NCBI GenBank assembly: GCA_964548855.1 | Contig: CAZJSR010000013.1 | Coordinates: 1-57,185 of the forward strand | Source of the DNA: UBA3206 sp964548855 | GTDB lineage: Bacteria; Bacillota_I; Bacilli_A; Acholeplasmatales; Anaeroplasmataceae | Reading direction: 5' to 3' | Length of the DNA: 57,185 bases | Shown: positions 43,874 to 52,729 of the stretch, in pieces | Layout of the letters: each line of letters opens with the position of its first letter | How positions within the stretch are numbered: position 1 is the stretch's first letter | The notes under the pieces: generated by a model | Told to the model about the DNA's origin: nothing | Seen by the model: the letters and a program-made list of their open reading frames with translations, nothing else | The model's database searches: none | Made by a program: the position numbers and the translations under genes

Positions 43874-43907
43874 AAGCTTTAAATTTCTTCATTTAAAGCT
43901 TTTTTTT
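43874..43907 (+). terminator. Terminator of pyrR
   Basis: AAGCTTTAAAT/ATTTAAAGCTT stem then a T tract that runs straight into the glyA -10. Confidence 0.88.
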
Positions 43908-43908
43908 G

Positions 43909-43917
43909 TGCTATAAT
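43909..43917 (+). promoter_or_regulatory. Extended -10 promoter of glyA
   Basis: TGCTATAAT (TGnTATAAT), placed directly after the pyrR terminator's T tract. Confidence 0.65.
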
Positions 43918-43941
43918 TATTATGTTTATGGAGGAATTATT

Positions 43942-45183
43942 ATGGAAGAGTTAAAGAAAATAGATATTGATGTTTATAATGCTATTGAGAAAGAATTTGA
44001 AAGAGAACAATCACATATAGAGTTAATTGCATCTGAAAACTTTGTTTCTAAAGCTGTTTTAGAAGCACAGGGGTCAGTTATGACAAATAAATATGCTGAA
44101 GGATATAGTTCGAAAAGATATTATGGTGGATGTGAATATGTTGATATTGTTGAGAATCTTGCGAATGAAAGAGTACAAAAACTTTTTAATGTGAAATATT
44201 CAAATGTACAACCACATTCAGGTTCACAAGCTAATCAAGAAGCGTATAGAGCTTTAATAAATGTTGGTGATACTATATTAGGAATGAATCTAAATGACGG
44301 AGGACATTTAAGTCATGGAATGGCTAAAAATTTCTCTGGTATGGATTATAAAGTGTTTAGTTATGGTGTAGATCCTAATACAGGTCTTATAGATTATGAT
44401 AATGTTAGAACTATCGCAAAAGAATGTCAGCCAAAACTAATTATTGCAGGTGCTTCTGCATACTCTAGAATCATTGATTTTAAGAAGTTTAGAGAAATTG
44501 CAGATGAAGTTGGAGCATATTTGATGGTAGATATGGCACATATTGCGGGATTAGTTGCGGCAGGTCTTCATCCAAATCCTTGTGATTATGCCGATATTGT
44601 AACATCAACAACTCATAAAACATTAAGAGGACCTAGAGGAGGAATTATCCTAACTAATAATGAAGAGATTATTAAGAAGGTAAATTCAAGAGTATTCCCT
44701 GGTGTTCAAGGTGGACCTTTAATGCATGTGATTGCAGCTAAGGCTGTAGCTTTTAAAGAAGCGTTAGAACCAAAATTTAAAGAATATGCTTCTCAAATTA
44801 TTAAGAATATGCATGCTTTTTGTGATGAATTAACACAAAAAGGCTATAAATTAGTAAGTGGTGGTTCAGATAATCACGTTGTTTTATTAGATGTTTTATC
44901 ATCAATTGGTATTTCAGGTAAAGAGGCTGAGGGTATTTTAGGTAGTGTTAATATTACAGTTAATAAAAATACAATACCTGGAGAAACTCAAAAGCCTACT
45001 GTAACATCTGGTATTAGACTTGGTACAGCTGCGATGACTACTAGAGGTTTTTTAGAAGATGATTTTAGAAATGTCGCAAGACTTATTGATTTAGCATTGA
45101 AGAATAAGGATGATAACTTAGTATTAGATGCAGTTAAGAAAGATGTTTTAGCATTAATGGATAAGCACCCTTATCTTAGATAA
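43942..45183 (+). CDS. glyA: Serine hydroxymethyltransferase
   Basis: PLP enzyme converting serine and THF to glycine and 5,10-methylene-THF. It supplies glycine to PurD and one-carbon units to FolD. 413 aa; SENFVS and EGYSSKRYYGGCEYVD are near the N-terminus, MVDMAHIAGLVAAG binds PLP, and the Schiff-base Lys226 is in TTHKTLRGPRGG. ATG 43942 follows GGAGG by seven bases; the earlier in-frame ATG at 43906 overlaps the promoter and is rejected. Confidence 0.96.
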   Translation: MEELKKIDIDVYNAIEKEFEREQSHIELIASENFVSKAVLEAQGSVMTNKYAEGYSSKRYYGGCEYVDIVENLANERVQKLFNVKYSNVQPHSGSQANQEAYRALINVGDTILGMNLNDGGHLSHGMAKNFSGMDYKVFSYGVDPNTGLIDYDNVRTIAKECQPKLIIAGASAYSRIIDFKKFREIADEVGAYLMVDMAHIAGLVAAGLHPNPCDYADIVTSTTHKTLRGPRGGIILTNNEEIIKKVNSRVFPGVQGGPLMHVIAAKAVAFKEALEPKFKEYASQIIKNMHAFCDELTQKGYKLVSGGSDNHVVLLDVLSSIGISGKEAEGILGSVNITVNKNTIPGETQKPTVTSGIRLGTAAMTTRGFLEDDFRNVARLIDLALKNKDDNLVLDAVKKDVLALMDKHPYLR

Positions 45184-45210
45184 TGAATAATTCACTTTTG
45201 AATTTATATA

Positions 45211-45219
45211 TGATATAAT
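45211..45219 (+). promoter_or_regulatory. Extended -10 promoter of glnA
   Basis: Exact TGATATAAT, 27 bases before the ATG. No GlnR-type palindrome was recognised nearby. Confidence 0.65.
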
Positions 45220-45246
45220 TTTAATAAATGAAAGGAATATGAGATT

Positions 45247-46599
45247 ATGAAGGGTTATACTAAGGAAGATATAAGAAAAATATGTGAAGAAGAGAATATT
45301 AGATATATTCGTATGCAATTCACAGATATGTTAGGACAATTAAAAAATGTTGAAATTCCAATCACAAGACTTGAAGATGCATTAAATAATGATGTAATGT
45401 TTGATGGTTCATCTATTGAAGGGTTTGTACGTGTCCATGAAGCTGACATGTATCTTCATCCGGATTTAGATACATTCCTTGTTTTAACATGGGAAGATAC
45501 ATCATATGGTAAGGTTGCAAGATTCTTATGTGATGTTTATAAACCAATGAAGGATGGATCAAGAATTCCATTTGAAGGGGATCCAAGAGGGACTCTTAAG
45601 AGAAATATTGAATATATGAGATCTAAAGGATTTAAGAACTTTAATGCAGGATTAGAACCTGAATTCTTCTTATTCAAATTAGATGCGAAAGGAAATCCTA
45701 CATTAGAATTTAATGATCAAGGTGGATATTTTGATGTTGCACCTATTGATGATGCTGAGGATTGTCGTCGTGATATTGTTTTAGAACTTCAAAAGATAGG
45801 ATTTACTGTTGAAGCTGCGCATCATGAAGTTGCGACAGGACAACATGAAATTAATTTTAAATTTAATAGTGCTATAGAAGCTGCAGATTCAGTACAAACA
45901 TTTAAACTAGTTGTAAAAAATGTAGCTCGTAGACATGGTCTACATGCAACATTCATGCCAAAACCAGTCGCAGGTATTGCGGGTAGTGGTATGCATTGTA
46001 ATTGTTCATTAACAGATAAAGATGGAAAGAATGTTTTCTATGACCCTAATACAAAAAATCAATTAAGTGAGGTATGTAATAAATGGATTTCTGGTATCCT
46101 AGCGCATGCGAAAGGATTCTGCCTTATTACAAACCCTATAGTTAATTCATATAAGAGAATTGTACCTGGATTTGAAGCACCATGTTATATTTCATGGTCA
46201 GATTCAAATCGTACAACAATGATACGTATACCAGCAAGTCGTGGTGGTAGAACTCGTACTGAGGTTCGTAGTGTTGATGTTGCAGCTAATCCATATTTAG
46301 CGTTATCTGCGATATTACGTGCAGGTCTTGATGGTATTGATGGAAATTGTCAAATGGTTCCAGCAATTTATGAAAACTTGTTTAAGTGTGGTAATGCCAG
46401 AAGAAAAGAACTTGGGGTAGATTCTTTACCTGAAAATTTAAAACTTGCTATAGAAGAGTTTGAAAATGATAAATTAATTCAAGAAGCTATGGGGCCTCAT
46501 ATTTCTGAGAAAATAGTTGCGGCTAAACAACTTGAATGGGATGAATATCGTAAATATGTTACTGAGTGGGAAATAAAGAGATATATTCATAAATATTAA
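45247..46599 (+). CDS. glnA: Glutamine synthetase, type I
   Basis: Makes glutamine from glutamate, ammonia and ATP; glutamine is the nitrogen donor for PurL and GuaA here. 450 aa GSI: MFDGSSIEGF, EPEFFLF and AAHHEVATGQHEINF (metal-binding Glu/His), MHCNCSL (canonical MHxHxSL with the second His replaced by Asn-Cys), NRTTMIRIPA and the RxRTEVRSVD segment. Length fits the Bacillus-type GSI-alpha, which is feedback-regulated and not adenylylated. Monocistronic. Confidence 0.96.
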   Translation: MKGYTKEDIRKICEEENIRYIRMQFTDMLGQLKNVEIPITRLEDALNNDVMFDGSSIEGFVRVHEADMYLHPDLDTFLVLTWEDTSYGKVARFLCDVYKPMKDGSRIPFEGDPRGTLKRNIEYMRSKGFKNFNAGLEPEFFLFKLDAKGNPTLEFNDQGGYFDVAPIDDAEDCRRDIVLELQKIGFTVEAAHHEVATGQHEINFKFNSAIEAADSVQTFKLVVKNVARRHGLHATFMPKPVAGIAGSGMHCNCSLTDKDGKNVFYDPNTKNQLSEVCNKWISGILAHAKGFCLITNPIVNSYKRIVPGFEAPCYISWSDSNRTTMIRIPASRGGRTRTEVRSVDVAANPYLALSAILRAGLDGIDGNCQMVPAIYENLFKCGNARRKELGVDSLPENLKLAIEEFENDKLIQEAMGPHISEKIVAAKQLEWDEYRKYVTEWEIKRYIHKY

Positions 46600-46604
46600 A
46601 ATTA

Positions 46605-46638
46605 AAAGTTTAAGTATGAAAATGCTTAAACTTTTTTT
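46605..46638 (+). terminator. Terminator of glnA
   Basis: AAAGTTTAAGTAT, loop GAAA, ATGCTTAAACTTT (one G-U) followed by Ts. Confidence 0.9.
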
Positions 46639-46686
46639 CTACATATTTCACTTTATCTTTTAATTACAATATTAGTAGGTGATAGT

Positions 46687-47904
46687 ATGGAAATTGAAGG
46701 AAGAAAAGTAGTAGATGGTACTGTTGTGGTATCTGGTTCTAAAAATAGCGCACTACCTATAATAGCTGCGTCTCTTTTATCAAAGGAAATTGTGATTTTA
46801 AGAAATGTGCCTCATATTACTGATGTTTATGATATGCTCAGTATAATCGAATTATTCAATGTTAAATATAATTTCAAGAATCATATATTAAAAATTGATG
46901 CTTCAAATATTATTTATCATGATTTAGATAGTAAGGAAGTTAGCAAAATAAGGGGAAGTTATTATTTATTGCCAGTATTATTAGTATTATTTAAGCATGT
47001 TAAGATGGTTGAGTGTGGAGGATGTAGGTTAGGAAGTAGACCTATTGATTATCATTTGTATGCATTTGAAAGGATGGGTTGCAGTATAAATGAAAAAAAA
47101 CTTTATTATGATGTTTCATATTTAGATTTGAAAAACACAAATGTTTTATTTAGGCATAAAAGTGTTGGCGCAACTATTAATACTTTAATATTATCTATGA
47201 ATACTGATTATACTGTAATCATTAATCCAAGTAAAGAGCCTGAGGTGTTAGATTTAATTAGTTTTTTAAGAAAAATGGGGCGTAGTATATACTGTTATAA
47301 GTCTATGCTTATTTCATGTAAAGGAAAGAATCAAGAAGTTCTTGATCATACATTGATTCCAGATAGAATAGAAGCTATGACATATATGTTGATAGCGGCT
47401 TTATCAGGAAAACTTACTATTTTAAATGTTAATGTCAAACATTTAAAAGCGGAGATAAAACTACTTCGTAAAATTGGTGCTGGAATAGTAATAAAAAAAA
47501 ACAAAATCTATGTATATAAAAGATATTTAAAAGGAATTAAAATAAAAGCAGAAGAATATCCTAAATTCTCAACAGATTGTCAGCCGTTAATTTGTGCATT
47601 ATTATCTTATGCTGATTCAAAAAGCGTTATTAAAGATAATATATTTAAAGAAAGATTTAGTATTATAAATGAACTAAAAATGATGGGGTTAATTGCAAAG
47701 AGAATAAAAAATGGTGTAATAATATATCCTAATAAGTTAGTTGGAAAAAAAGTATATGCGCATGATTTAAGATGTGGTGCAGGACTTGTTATTGCCGCAA
47801 CCATGGCATATGGAAATACGCATATTGAAAACAGTGAAATTATTAACAGAGGATATGAAAATATAAGATATAAATTAGCTTCGATAGGCATCATAATAAA
47901 GTAA
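46687..47904 (+). CDS. murA: UDP-GlcNAc enolpyruvyltransferase, divergent MurA
   Basis: Transfers enolpyruvate from PEP to UDP-GlcNAc, the first committed step of peptidoglycan synthesis. The N-terminal VSGSKNSALPII (Lys19, Asn20) and the active loop GGCRLGSRPIDYHL with Cys113 (Cys115 in E. coli) are intact. LRCGAGLVIAATMA and STDCQPLICALL are recognisable but altered. 405 aa is slightly short, and the sequence is more divergent than the neighbouring housekeeping enzymes, so it may be a second MurA-type paralogue. Its active-site Cys implies fosfomycin sensitivity in principle. Confidence 0.85.
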   Translation: MEIEGRKVVDGTVVVSGSKNSALPIIAASLLSKEIVILRNVPHITDVYDMLSIIELFNVKYNFKNHILKIDASNIIYHDLDSKEVSKIRGSYYLLPVLLVLFKHVKMVECGGCRLGSRPIDYHLYAFERMGCSINEKKLYYDVSYLDLKNTNVLFRHKSVGATINTLILSMNTDYTVIINPSKEPEVLDLISFLRKMGRSIYCYKSMLISCKGKNQEVLDHTLIPDRIEAMTYMLIAALSGKLTILNVNVKHLKAEIKLLRKIGAGIVIKKNKIYVYKRYLKGIKIKAEEYPKFSTDCQPLICALLSYADSKSVIKDNIFKERFSIINELKMMGLIAKRIKNGVIIYPNKLVGKKVYAHDLRCGAGLVIAATMAYGNTHIENSEIINRGYENIRYKLASIGIIIK

Positions 47905-47964
47905 AAAATAATGTCTTCTTTCTTTTGAAATGCTGTGTCTCGACAAGACATTCATATAAAAAAA

Positions 47965-47973
47965 TGGTATAAT
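47965..47973 (+). promoter_or_regulatory. Extended -10 promoter of small ORF
   Basis: TGGTATAAT (TGnTATAAT). Confidence 0.6.
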
Positions 47974-48007
47974 ATTTATATAATTTTAAGAAAGGGAGAA
48001 CGATACT

Positions 48008-48187
48008 ATGAATTGTAAAAATGGAAGGAAAGAAGACCTGGATTTAATTTCAAGAAGTGCTAGAGGTATGGTAGAACAAGAAGGTGGAAAGGTTGATGAA
48101 AGAGTAATCAAAATTGTAGAAGATGCTATGTCTAGGGTTATTTCTTGGAGTGAGGCTGAAACAATGGTATTAGATTTATATAAATAG
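48008..48187 (+). CDS. Small 59-aa protein
   Basis: Short ORF with good translation signals: AAAGGGAG about eight bases before the ATG and an extended -10 at 47965. The product starts MNCKNGRKEDLDLI, is charged, has no hydrophobic segment and appears helical. I recognise no family. It fills the gap between murA and rpmE and is monocistronic. Function unknown; a short regulatory or antitoxin-like role is only a guess. Confidence 0.65.
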   Translation: MNCKNGRKEDLDLISRSARGMVEQEGGKVDERVIKIVEDAMSRVISWSEAETMVLDLYK

Positions 48188-48243
48188 TATGATTATTAAT
48201 ATCTAGGTTATGTAAACAAGTATTAATTATTTTTAAAAAACAC

Positions 48244-48271
48244 TTGTTAAAAAAAATATAATGTGATATTA
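48244..48271 (+). promoter_or_regulatory. rpmE promoter
   Basis: TTGTTA (48244-48249), 16-nt spacer, TATTAT (48266-48271) preceded by an extended-10 TG at 48263. Confidence 0.65.
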
Positions 48272-48286
48272 TATATTGGAAACTTA

Positions 48287-48309
48287 CTATAGTTTTAATA
48301 TAACTATGG
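48287..48309 (+). promoter_or_regulatory. Hairpin in rpmE leader
   Basis: CTATAGTT, 7-nt loop, AACTATGG just before the GGAAGGAG ribosome site. Possibly a binding site for L31 autoregulation (inference). Confidence 0.4.
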
Positions 48310-48328
48310 CGGAAGGAGTGTAAGAAGC

Positions 48329-48538
48329 ATGAAACAAGGAATTCATCCAGATTATAAGAAGGTTACAGTTACATGTACAACATGTGGAAGCACATTTGAA
48401 ACAGGATCAGTATTAAACGAAATTCGTATTGATACATGTGCAAATTGTCATCCTTTCTATACAGGAAAACAAGCTTTCGTTCAAGCTGATGGACGTGTTG
48501 AAAAGTTCAACAAACGTTATAATATCAATAATAAGTAA
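48329..48538 (+). CDS. rpmE: Ribosomal protein L31, zinc type
   Basis: 69 aa bL31 of the large subunit. It starts MKQGIHPDYK and carries two CxxC pairs (Cys16/Cys19 and Cys37/Cys40) that bind zinc, so it is the C+ form used when zinc is plentiful; HPFYTGKQ is the family core. Good ribosome site GGAAGGAG. Own promoter and terminator. Confidence 0.96.
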   Translation: MKQGIHPDYKKVTVTCTTCGSTFETGSVLNEIRIDTCANCHPFYTGKQAFVQADGRVEKFNKRYNINNK

Positions 48539-48540
48539 TA

Positions 48541-48577
48541 AATTTATAGCACTCTTTGTGAGTGCTTTTAAATTTAT
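48541..48577 (+). terminator. Terminator of rpmE
   Basis: AGCACTC, loop TTTGT, GAGTGCT inside outer AAATTTA/TAAATTT arms, with a TTTT between. Confidence 0.85.
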
Positions 48578-48589
48578 ATAAGGAGTTTT

Positions 48590-49036
48590 ATGGAAATAAA
48601 TTATATGAAATTGGCTTTATTAGAAGCTAAAAAGGCGTATAAAAAAAATGAAATACCAGTTGGTTGCGTAATTGTTCGTGATGATAAGGTTATTGCGAAA
48701 GCTTATAATAAAAGAGAAACAAAAAAGAATAGTTTGTATCATGCTGAAATATTATGTATAAATAAAGCTTGTAAGAAGCTTAAGAGTTGGAGATTAGATG
48801 ATTGTGATATTTACATTACTTTAGAACCGTGTCAAATGTGTAGCGGCGCTATTATTCAGTCTAAAATAAAGAATATATATTTTGGAGCATATGATTTGAA
48901 AACGGGATTTGCTGGTAGTAGACTAAATCTTTTTGATATTAAGTTTAATTATACACCTAATGTTGTAGGTGGAATAATGGAAGAAGAATCTAGGGTTTTA
49001 ATTCAAGATTTTTTTAAAAAAATAAGAAGAAAATAG
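48590..49036 (+). CDS. tadA: tRNA adenosine deaminase
   Basis: Deaminates A34 to inosine in tRNA-Arg(ACG). 148 aa zinc-dependent deaminase: HAE at residues 51-53 and PCQMC with Cys81 and Cys84 form the zinc site, and VGCVIVRDDKVI is the substrate-side beta sheet. The extra C-terminal helix ending KKIRRK is typical of TadA. The SRP RNA gene lies just downstream, a common neighbour in Firmicutes. Confidence 0.95.
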   Translation: MEINYMKLALLEAKKAYKKNEIPVGCVIVRDDKVIAKAYNKRETKKNSLYHAEILCINKACKKLKSWRLDDCDIYITLEPCQMCSGAIIQSKIKNIYFGAYDLKTGFAGSRLNLFDIKFNYTPNVVGGIMEEESRVLIQDFFKKIRRK

Positions 49037-49100
49037 TTGTTTATTATAGATAGAGAATGAAGGTGGATATATAGTATTTTTAAAAAAAAATTTAAAATAA

Positions 49101-49129
49101 TTGAAATTTAAGATTTGTTATGATACTAT
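49101..49129 (+). promoter_or_regulatory. SRP RNA promoter
   Basis: TTGAAA (49101-49106), 17-nt spacer, TACTAT (49124-49129) with an extended-10 TG. Transcription would start near 49137. Confidence 0.8.
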
Positions 49130-49136
49130 ATATTTA

Positions 49137-49217
49137 AGTCCGTTCAAGCAATTGCGGTGAACCTGGTCAGGATCGGAAGGTAGCAGCCATAAGCTTGCTG
49201 TTGTTGTGAATGGGCCC
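49137..49217 (+). ncRNA. ffs: Signal recognition particle RNA, small bacterial type
   Basis: Contains the near-invariant SRP apical domain: GTCAGGATCGGAAGG then TAGCAGC, with the GGAA tetraloop and asymmetric internal loops that bind Ffh. The ends pair as GTCCGTTCA with TGAATGGGC, defining an RNA of about 80 nt, the 4.5S-like form without an Alu domain. It is flanked by a strong promoter and a terminator at 49232. Confidence 0.95.
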
Positions 49218-49231
49218 TAATGAGAAATATT

Positions 49232-49257
49232 AGAACTCGGATGAGTTCTTTTTTTTA
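49232..49257 (+). terminator. Terminator of SRP RNA
   Basis: AGAACTC, loop GGAT, GAGTTCT then eight Ts. Confidence 0.9.
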
Positions 49258-49270
49258 ATGATATAGTTAT

Positions 49271-49320
49271 TAAAAAAGACTATGAATAACTTACTTTTAA
49301 AAGTAAATTTCATAGTCTTT
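49271..49320 (-). terminator. Terminator of pepP (minus strand)
   Basis: AAGACTATGA and TCATAGTCTT arms with an inner TTACTTTTAAAAGTAA palindrome. Read on the minus strand it ends in a run of Ts. Confidence 0.85.
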
Positions 49321-49331
49321 AAATTATTTAA

Positions 49332-51098
49332 TTAAATTTTTCTAGTATTTTCTTCTAGCCATATATTTTCTTCTTTTGTTAAATATGGAGATAATGTTTG
49401 GTAAACATAGTTATGATAATTGTTCAACCAATCTTTTTCTTCGTTTGTTAGTAAATTAGGATCAATCGCATCTAAGTCAATTGGACATACGGTTATTGTT
49501 TCAAATCCAAGGAAATGACCCCATTCATTATTTGAAATATCTACACATAACATTTCGTTTTCGGTACGTATTCCGTAATTATCTTCAAGATATATACCAG
49601 GTTCGTTTGTTGTAATCATTCCAGGTTTTAATACAGCATTGTCATTTCTTTCTGGTACAACCTTCCATCTAAATCCATTAGGACCTTCATGTACACTTAG
49701 AATGTGTCCTACACCATGTCCTGTTCCACATTTATAGTCTATATTAAGTCTCCATACAGGCCCTCTAGCAAGAATATCTAAATTTTGTCCTGTACATCCA
49801 TCCATAAATACAGCTCTTGATAGGCCTATTACTGATTTTAATACAGTTGTATAATGTAGTTTCATTGTTTGAGATATTTCACCTAAAGCGAATGTTCTTG
49901 TAATATCTGTGGTACCTTCAAGATAGTGTCCTCCTGAATCTACTAAGAAGAAAGAACCATCTGCTTTAAGTTTATAATCTGATTCTTTAGTTGCACTATA
50001 ATGCATCATAGCACCATGTTCTTTAAATGCCGCAATAGTTTCAAAACTTGTGCTTATAAATCCTTTTTGCATTTTTCTCATATTAGTTAAGTAATCTGAA
50101 AACGAAAGTTCACTTATTTCTATTTTATCAATATTAGTTTTAAGCCAATAAATAGCTTTAACCATTGCGATACCATCTCTAATATGAGCTTTTTTTGTAT
50201 TTTCAATTTCTGTTTTATTTTTTATAGCTTTTAATAAATATGTTGGATTTTGTTTGTTTATTAAAGTGTTATTAGAAGAGATTTTATTATAAATTTCATA
50301 ATTTATAGAATTATAATCAACAAGTATTTTATTATACTTTATATTTGAAATAAAATTATAAATTTCATAGTAATTATGTATTTCAATATTATTTGAATTT
50401 AGATAATTAAGAATATTATCATTTAATTTGTTCTCATCAATAAATAAATGGGTTTTATCTATAGTTATAACGCTAAAAGCTAAGAAAACAGGTGTATCTT
50501 CTACATCGTTGGCTCTTAAGTTATAAAGCCAAGCTTGGTCTTCTAAAGAGGCAATTATATGATATTTAGCATCATTTTTTTTCATTTCTAATAATACTTT
50601 TTCAAGCTTTTCTTTATAAGTTTCTCCGCTGAATATATCTTCAATTTTATATAATATAGAAAATGGAAGTTGTGGTCTATCTGACCATAATCTTGTTATT
50701 AAATCAATATTTTTAAAATTTGCACCTGAAATTAAATTTCTTAATTTTAATACATAGTTAGTTTCCATAACTCTATTATCAAAGCCGATAGTTTTGTCTT
50801 TGAAATTCTTTTTTAAATATTCTTCTATAGTATCAACACCAGGTTGACCCATTTTCATTAAATATATAGACGTATCCTTTAATTCTTTTTCAGCTTGAAT
50901 AAAATATCTACCATCTGTCCATAATCTTGCTTCATCTTGACTTACAACAAGAGTTCCGGCAGAACCTTTAAAGCCGCTAAAATGTGCTCTTGCTTTAAAG
51001 TGATCACTTACATATTCACTTAAATGATAATCATTCGTAGGAATTATATATACATCAATATTATTTTCTATAAGTAATTCTTGTATTTTTTTAATCAT
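49332..51098 (-). CDS. pepP: Xaa-Pro aminopeptidase, M24B
   Basis: Metallo-aminopeptidase that removes the N-terminal residue before proline. 588 aa, the long three-domain form related to eukaryotic XPNPEP1: two creatinase-like N-domains (residues 1-300) and a pita-bread catalytic domain. Dinuclear metal ligands are visible in VDSGGHYLEGTTDITRTF (two Asp), GTGHGVGHILSVHEGP (His), TNEPGIY (Glu) and RTENEML (Glu). The start at 51098 follows GGAAGGTG; a TTG at 51116 would put that site inside the gene. Minus strand, monocistronic, divergent from cvpA. Confidence 0.93.
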   Translation of the reverse strand: MIKKIQELLIENNIDVYIIPTNDYHLSEYVSDHFKARAHFSGFKGSAGTLVVSQDEARLWTDGRYFIQAEKELKDTSIYLMKMGQPGVDTIEEYLKKNFKDKTIGFDNRVMETNYVLKLRNLISGANFKNIDLITRLWSDRPQLPFSILYKIEDIFSGETYKEKLEKVLLEMKKNDAKYHIIASLEDQAWLYNLRANDVEDTPVFLAFSVITIDKTHLFIDENKLNDNILNYLNSNNIEIHNYYEIYNFISNIKYNKILVDYNSINYEIYNKISSNNTLINKQNPTYLLKAIKNKTEIENTKKAHIRDGIAMVKAIYWLKTNIDKIEISELSFSDYLTNMRKMQKGFISTSFETIAAFKEHGAMMHYSATKESDYKLKADGSFFLVDSGGHYLEGTTDITRTFALGEISQTMKLHYTTVLKSVIGLSRAVFMDGCTGQNLDILARGPVWRLNIDYKCGTGHGVGHILSVHEGPNGFRWKVVPERNDNAVLKPGMITTNEPGIYLEDNYGIRTENEMLCVDISNNEWGHFLGFETITVCPIDLDAIDPNLLTNEEKDWLNNYHNYVYQTLSPYLTKEENIWLEENTRKI

Positions 51099-51151
51099 AA
51101 TTTTCACCTTCCGCAAATATTATAATATATTAATTATTAAATGACAATTTA

Positions 51152-51160
51152 TGATATAAT
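51152..51160 (+). promoter_or_regulatory. Extended -10 promoter of cvpA
   Basis: Exact TGATATAAT, 19 bases before the ATG. Confidence 0.65.
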
Positions 51161-51179
51161 AAAAAACAGGGGTGGTATT

Positions 51180-51932
51180 ATGCCGTTAATGTTATTTAGT
51201 ATAAGAAATTATATAGGAATAATAGATGCAGTAGTAATTTTAATATTTATATTAGGTTTGTTTATTGGATTTAAATTGGGATTTTTTAAAGTGATCTTAA
51301 AATTGGGAAGTATTGTAAGTGGACTTTTATTTTCAATTTGTCTAGCAAAACCGATGTCTAAATTTTTAGGGCTATTTATGTATGATTTTTTTTATAATAA
51401 ATGTGATACTAAAATAAGGGCTTCTCAGACGTTTCAAGACTTAACAGGTGTTGAAAATGCTAAAGAGGCACTAACAGATGTGTTATCTGATGCGGGTATT
51501 CCAAGTTTTATGGCTAAATTTATTTCAAATAGGATAACGATTGAACAAGTTGAGGACTTACAAAATACGATTGCTAGTAAAATTAGTAATTGTTTTGCTA
51601 ATTTCATATTATGTGTTATTGCGTTTTTGTTATTGTTGATTGGGACTAGTATAATCTTATTCATTTTAAGAAAATTTATTGACAAACTTAGAGAGAAAAA
51701 AGGATTTAGAATTTTTGATGGTATCTTAGGTGTAGTATTTAGTGTTGTAGTTGTATCATGTATTGTTACATTAGTATTCTTCATATTTACGTTTGTTGCA
51801 GAAAATCCTAGTTCAAGTTTTTATATATTCTTAAATAAAGACCTGAGGCTTGAAAGTGGTAAAGGTCTTGGAGTAGGACGATGGTTTTATAATAACAATA
51901 TGTTAAGGTTTTTCTTTGATTTGATATTTTAG
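51180..51932 (+). CDS. cvpA: CvpA family membrane protein
   Basis: 250 aa integral membrane protein with four predicted helices. The N-terminal IDAVVILIFILGLFIGFKLGF block, with a helix-breaking Gly pattern, is the CvpA signature. CvpA homologues affect colicin V export and envelope stress, but the mechanism is not known. Start 51180 is chosen for its GGGGTGG site; an upstream ATG at 51141 precedes the -10. The next gene begins seven bases downstream. Confidence 0.8.
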   Translation: MPLMLFSIRNYIGIIDAVVILIFILGLFIGFKLGFFKVILKLGSIVSGLLFSICLAKPMSKFLGLFMYDFFYNKCDTKIRASQTFQDLTGVENAKEALTDVLSDAGIPSFMAKFISNRITIEQVEDLQNTIASKISNCFANFILCVIAFLLLLIGTSIILFILRKFIDKLREKKGFRIFDGILGVVFSVVVVSCIVTLVFFIFTFVAENPSSSFYIFLNKDLRLESGKGLGVGRWFYNNNMLRFFFDLIF

Positions 51933-51939
51933 GTGATTT

Positions 51940-52701
51940 ATGAAAAAATATTTATTGGTTATTTTTAATATTATTGCGATTTTAGACATTATATTTGATT
52001 ATTATGTTTTAAATATGGAAGTTGTGCCATATGTTATAATTGGATTTATTTTGATGCATTTAGTGTGCTGTTTGTATCAAAAAAATATATTTTCACTTTT
52101 AAGTGCATTGGTATGTGTTTTAGGGTATAGTAGTTTTTATGTCGTTAATATATTTTCTTTAAATAAATATAGTATAATTATCCCTATTTGTTCTTTTTTA
52201 ATTTCTACTATTTTATTTGTAGCATCTATTTATAAAAAAGATAATAAAATGGCTAGTTTACCATATATTATAAATATGCCGATTGTGTCTTATTTAATTA
52301 TAATGATTCTTTTACCAGTAGTTATTCAAAAATGTTTAAATGGAATAAAATTATCCGTTATTGTTTATATTATTATAATTTTATATTTTATGTATCGTGT
52401 TATAAAAAAATATATAATGGTAAAGAATAAATTAAGAGATGTTTTCATTGATGTCTTTTTGTCATTAGTGTTATTTGGTATAGTATGTTTGTTAATAATA
52501 ATATTTAAGGAAAAAGATAAGGTTGTTTTATTTACTATCTTTGATTATTTTATACTATTACCTTTTATTTTAAGAATATATTTTAATAGTAAAAATCATT
52601 TGAATTTCAACTATGATATTAATAATTTTAATTTTAATAATGAAGATAATTTATTAGAAGATAATAGTGTTATAGATGCAGATTTTGAGATAAAAGATTA
52701 G
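51940..52701 (+). CDS. Hypothetical polytopic membrane protein
   Basis: 253 aa with about seven hydrophobic helices through residue 215 and a hydrophilic acidic Asn/Asp-rich tail. No family recognised. It follows cvpA closely and is probably co-transcribed, so it may take part in the same envelope process; that is inference from position only. Confidence 0.65.
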   Translation: MKKYLLVIFNIIAILDIIFDYYVLNMEVVPYVIIGFILMHLVCCLYQKNIFSLLSALVCVLGYSSFYVVNIFSLNKYSIIIPICSFLISTILFVASIYKKDNKMASLPYIINMPIVSYLIIMILLPVVIQKCLNGIKLSVIVYIIIILYFMYRVIKKYIMVKNKLRDVFIDVFLSLVLFGIVCLLIIIFKEKDKVVLFTIFDYFILLPFILRIYFNSKNHLNFNYDINNFNFNNEDNLLEDNSVIDADFEIKD

Positions 52702-52729
52702 ATTAATAATTCAAAAAGAAAATATCATA

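Noticed and set aside
47607..47951. Minus-strand frame of 114 codons over the end of murA
   Set aside because: Overlaps conserved MurA motifs in the opposite strand; no independent signals.
48549..48567. AGCACTC...GAGTGCT resembling a CIRCE operator
   Set aside because: The spacer is 5 rather than 9 bases, and it lies after rpmE with T residues and longer flanking arms, so it is a terminator.
51165..51182. GGGGTGGTATTATG as a T-box-like GGGTGG core
   Set aside because: No specifier loop or terminator and a leader of only about 20 nt. It is simply the ribosome site of cvpA.
51434..51784. Minus-strand frame of 116 codons inside cvpA
   Set aside because: Shadow of a hydrophobic gene; low-complexity product, no ribosome site.
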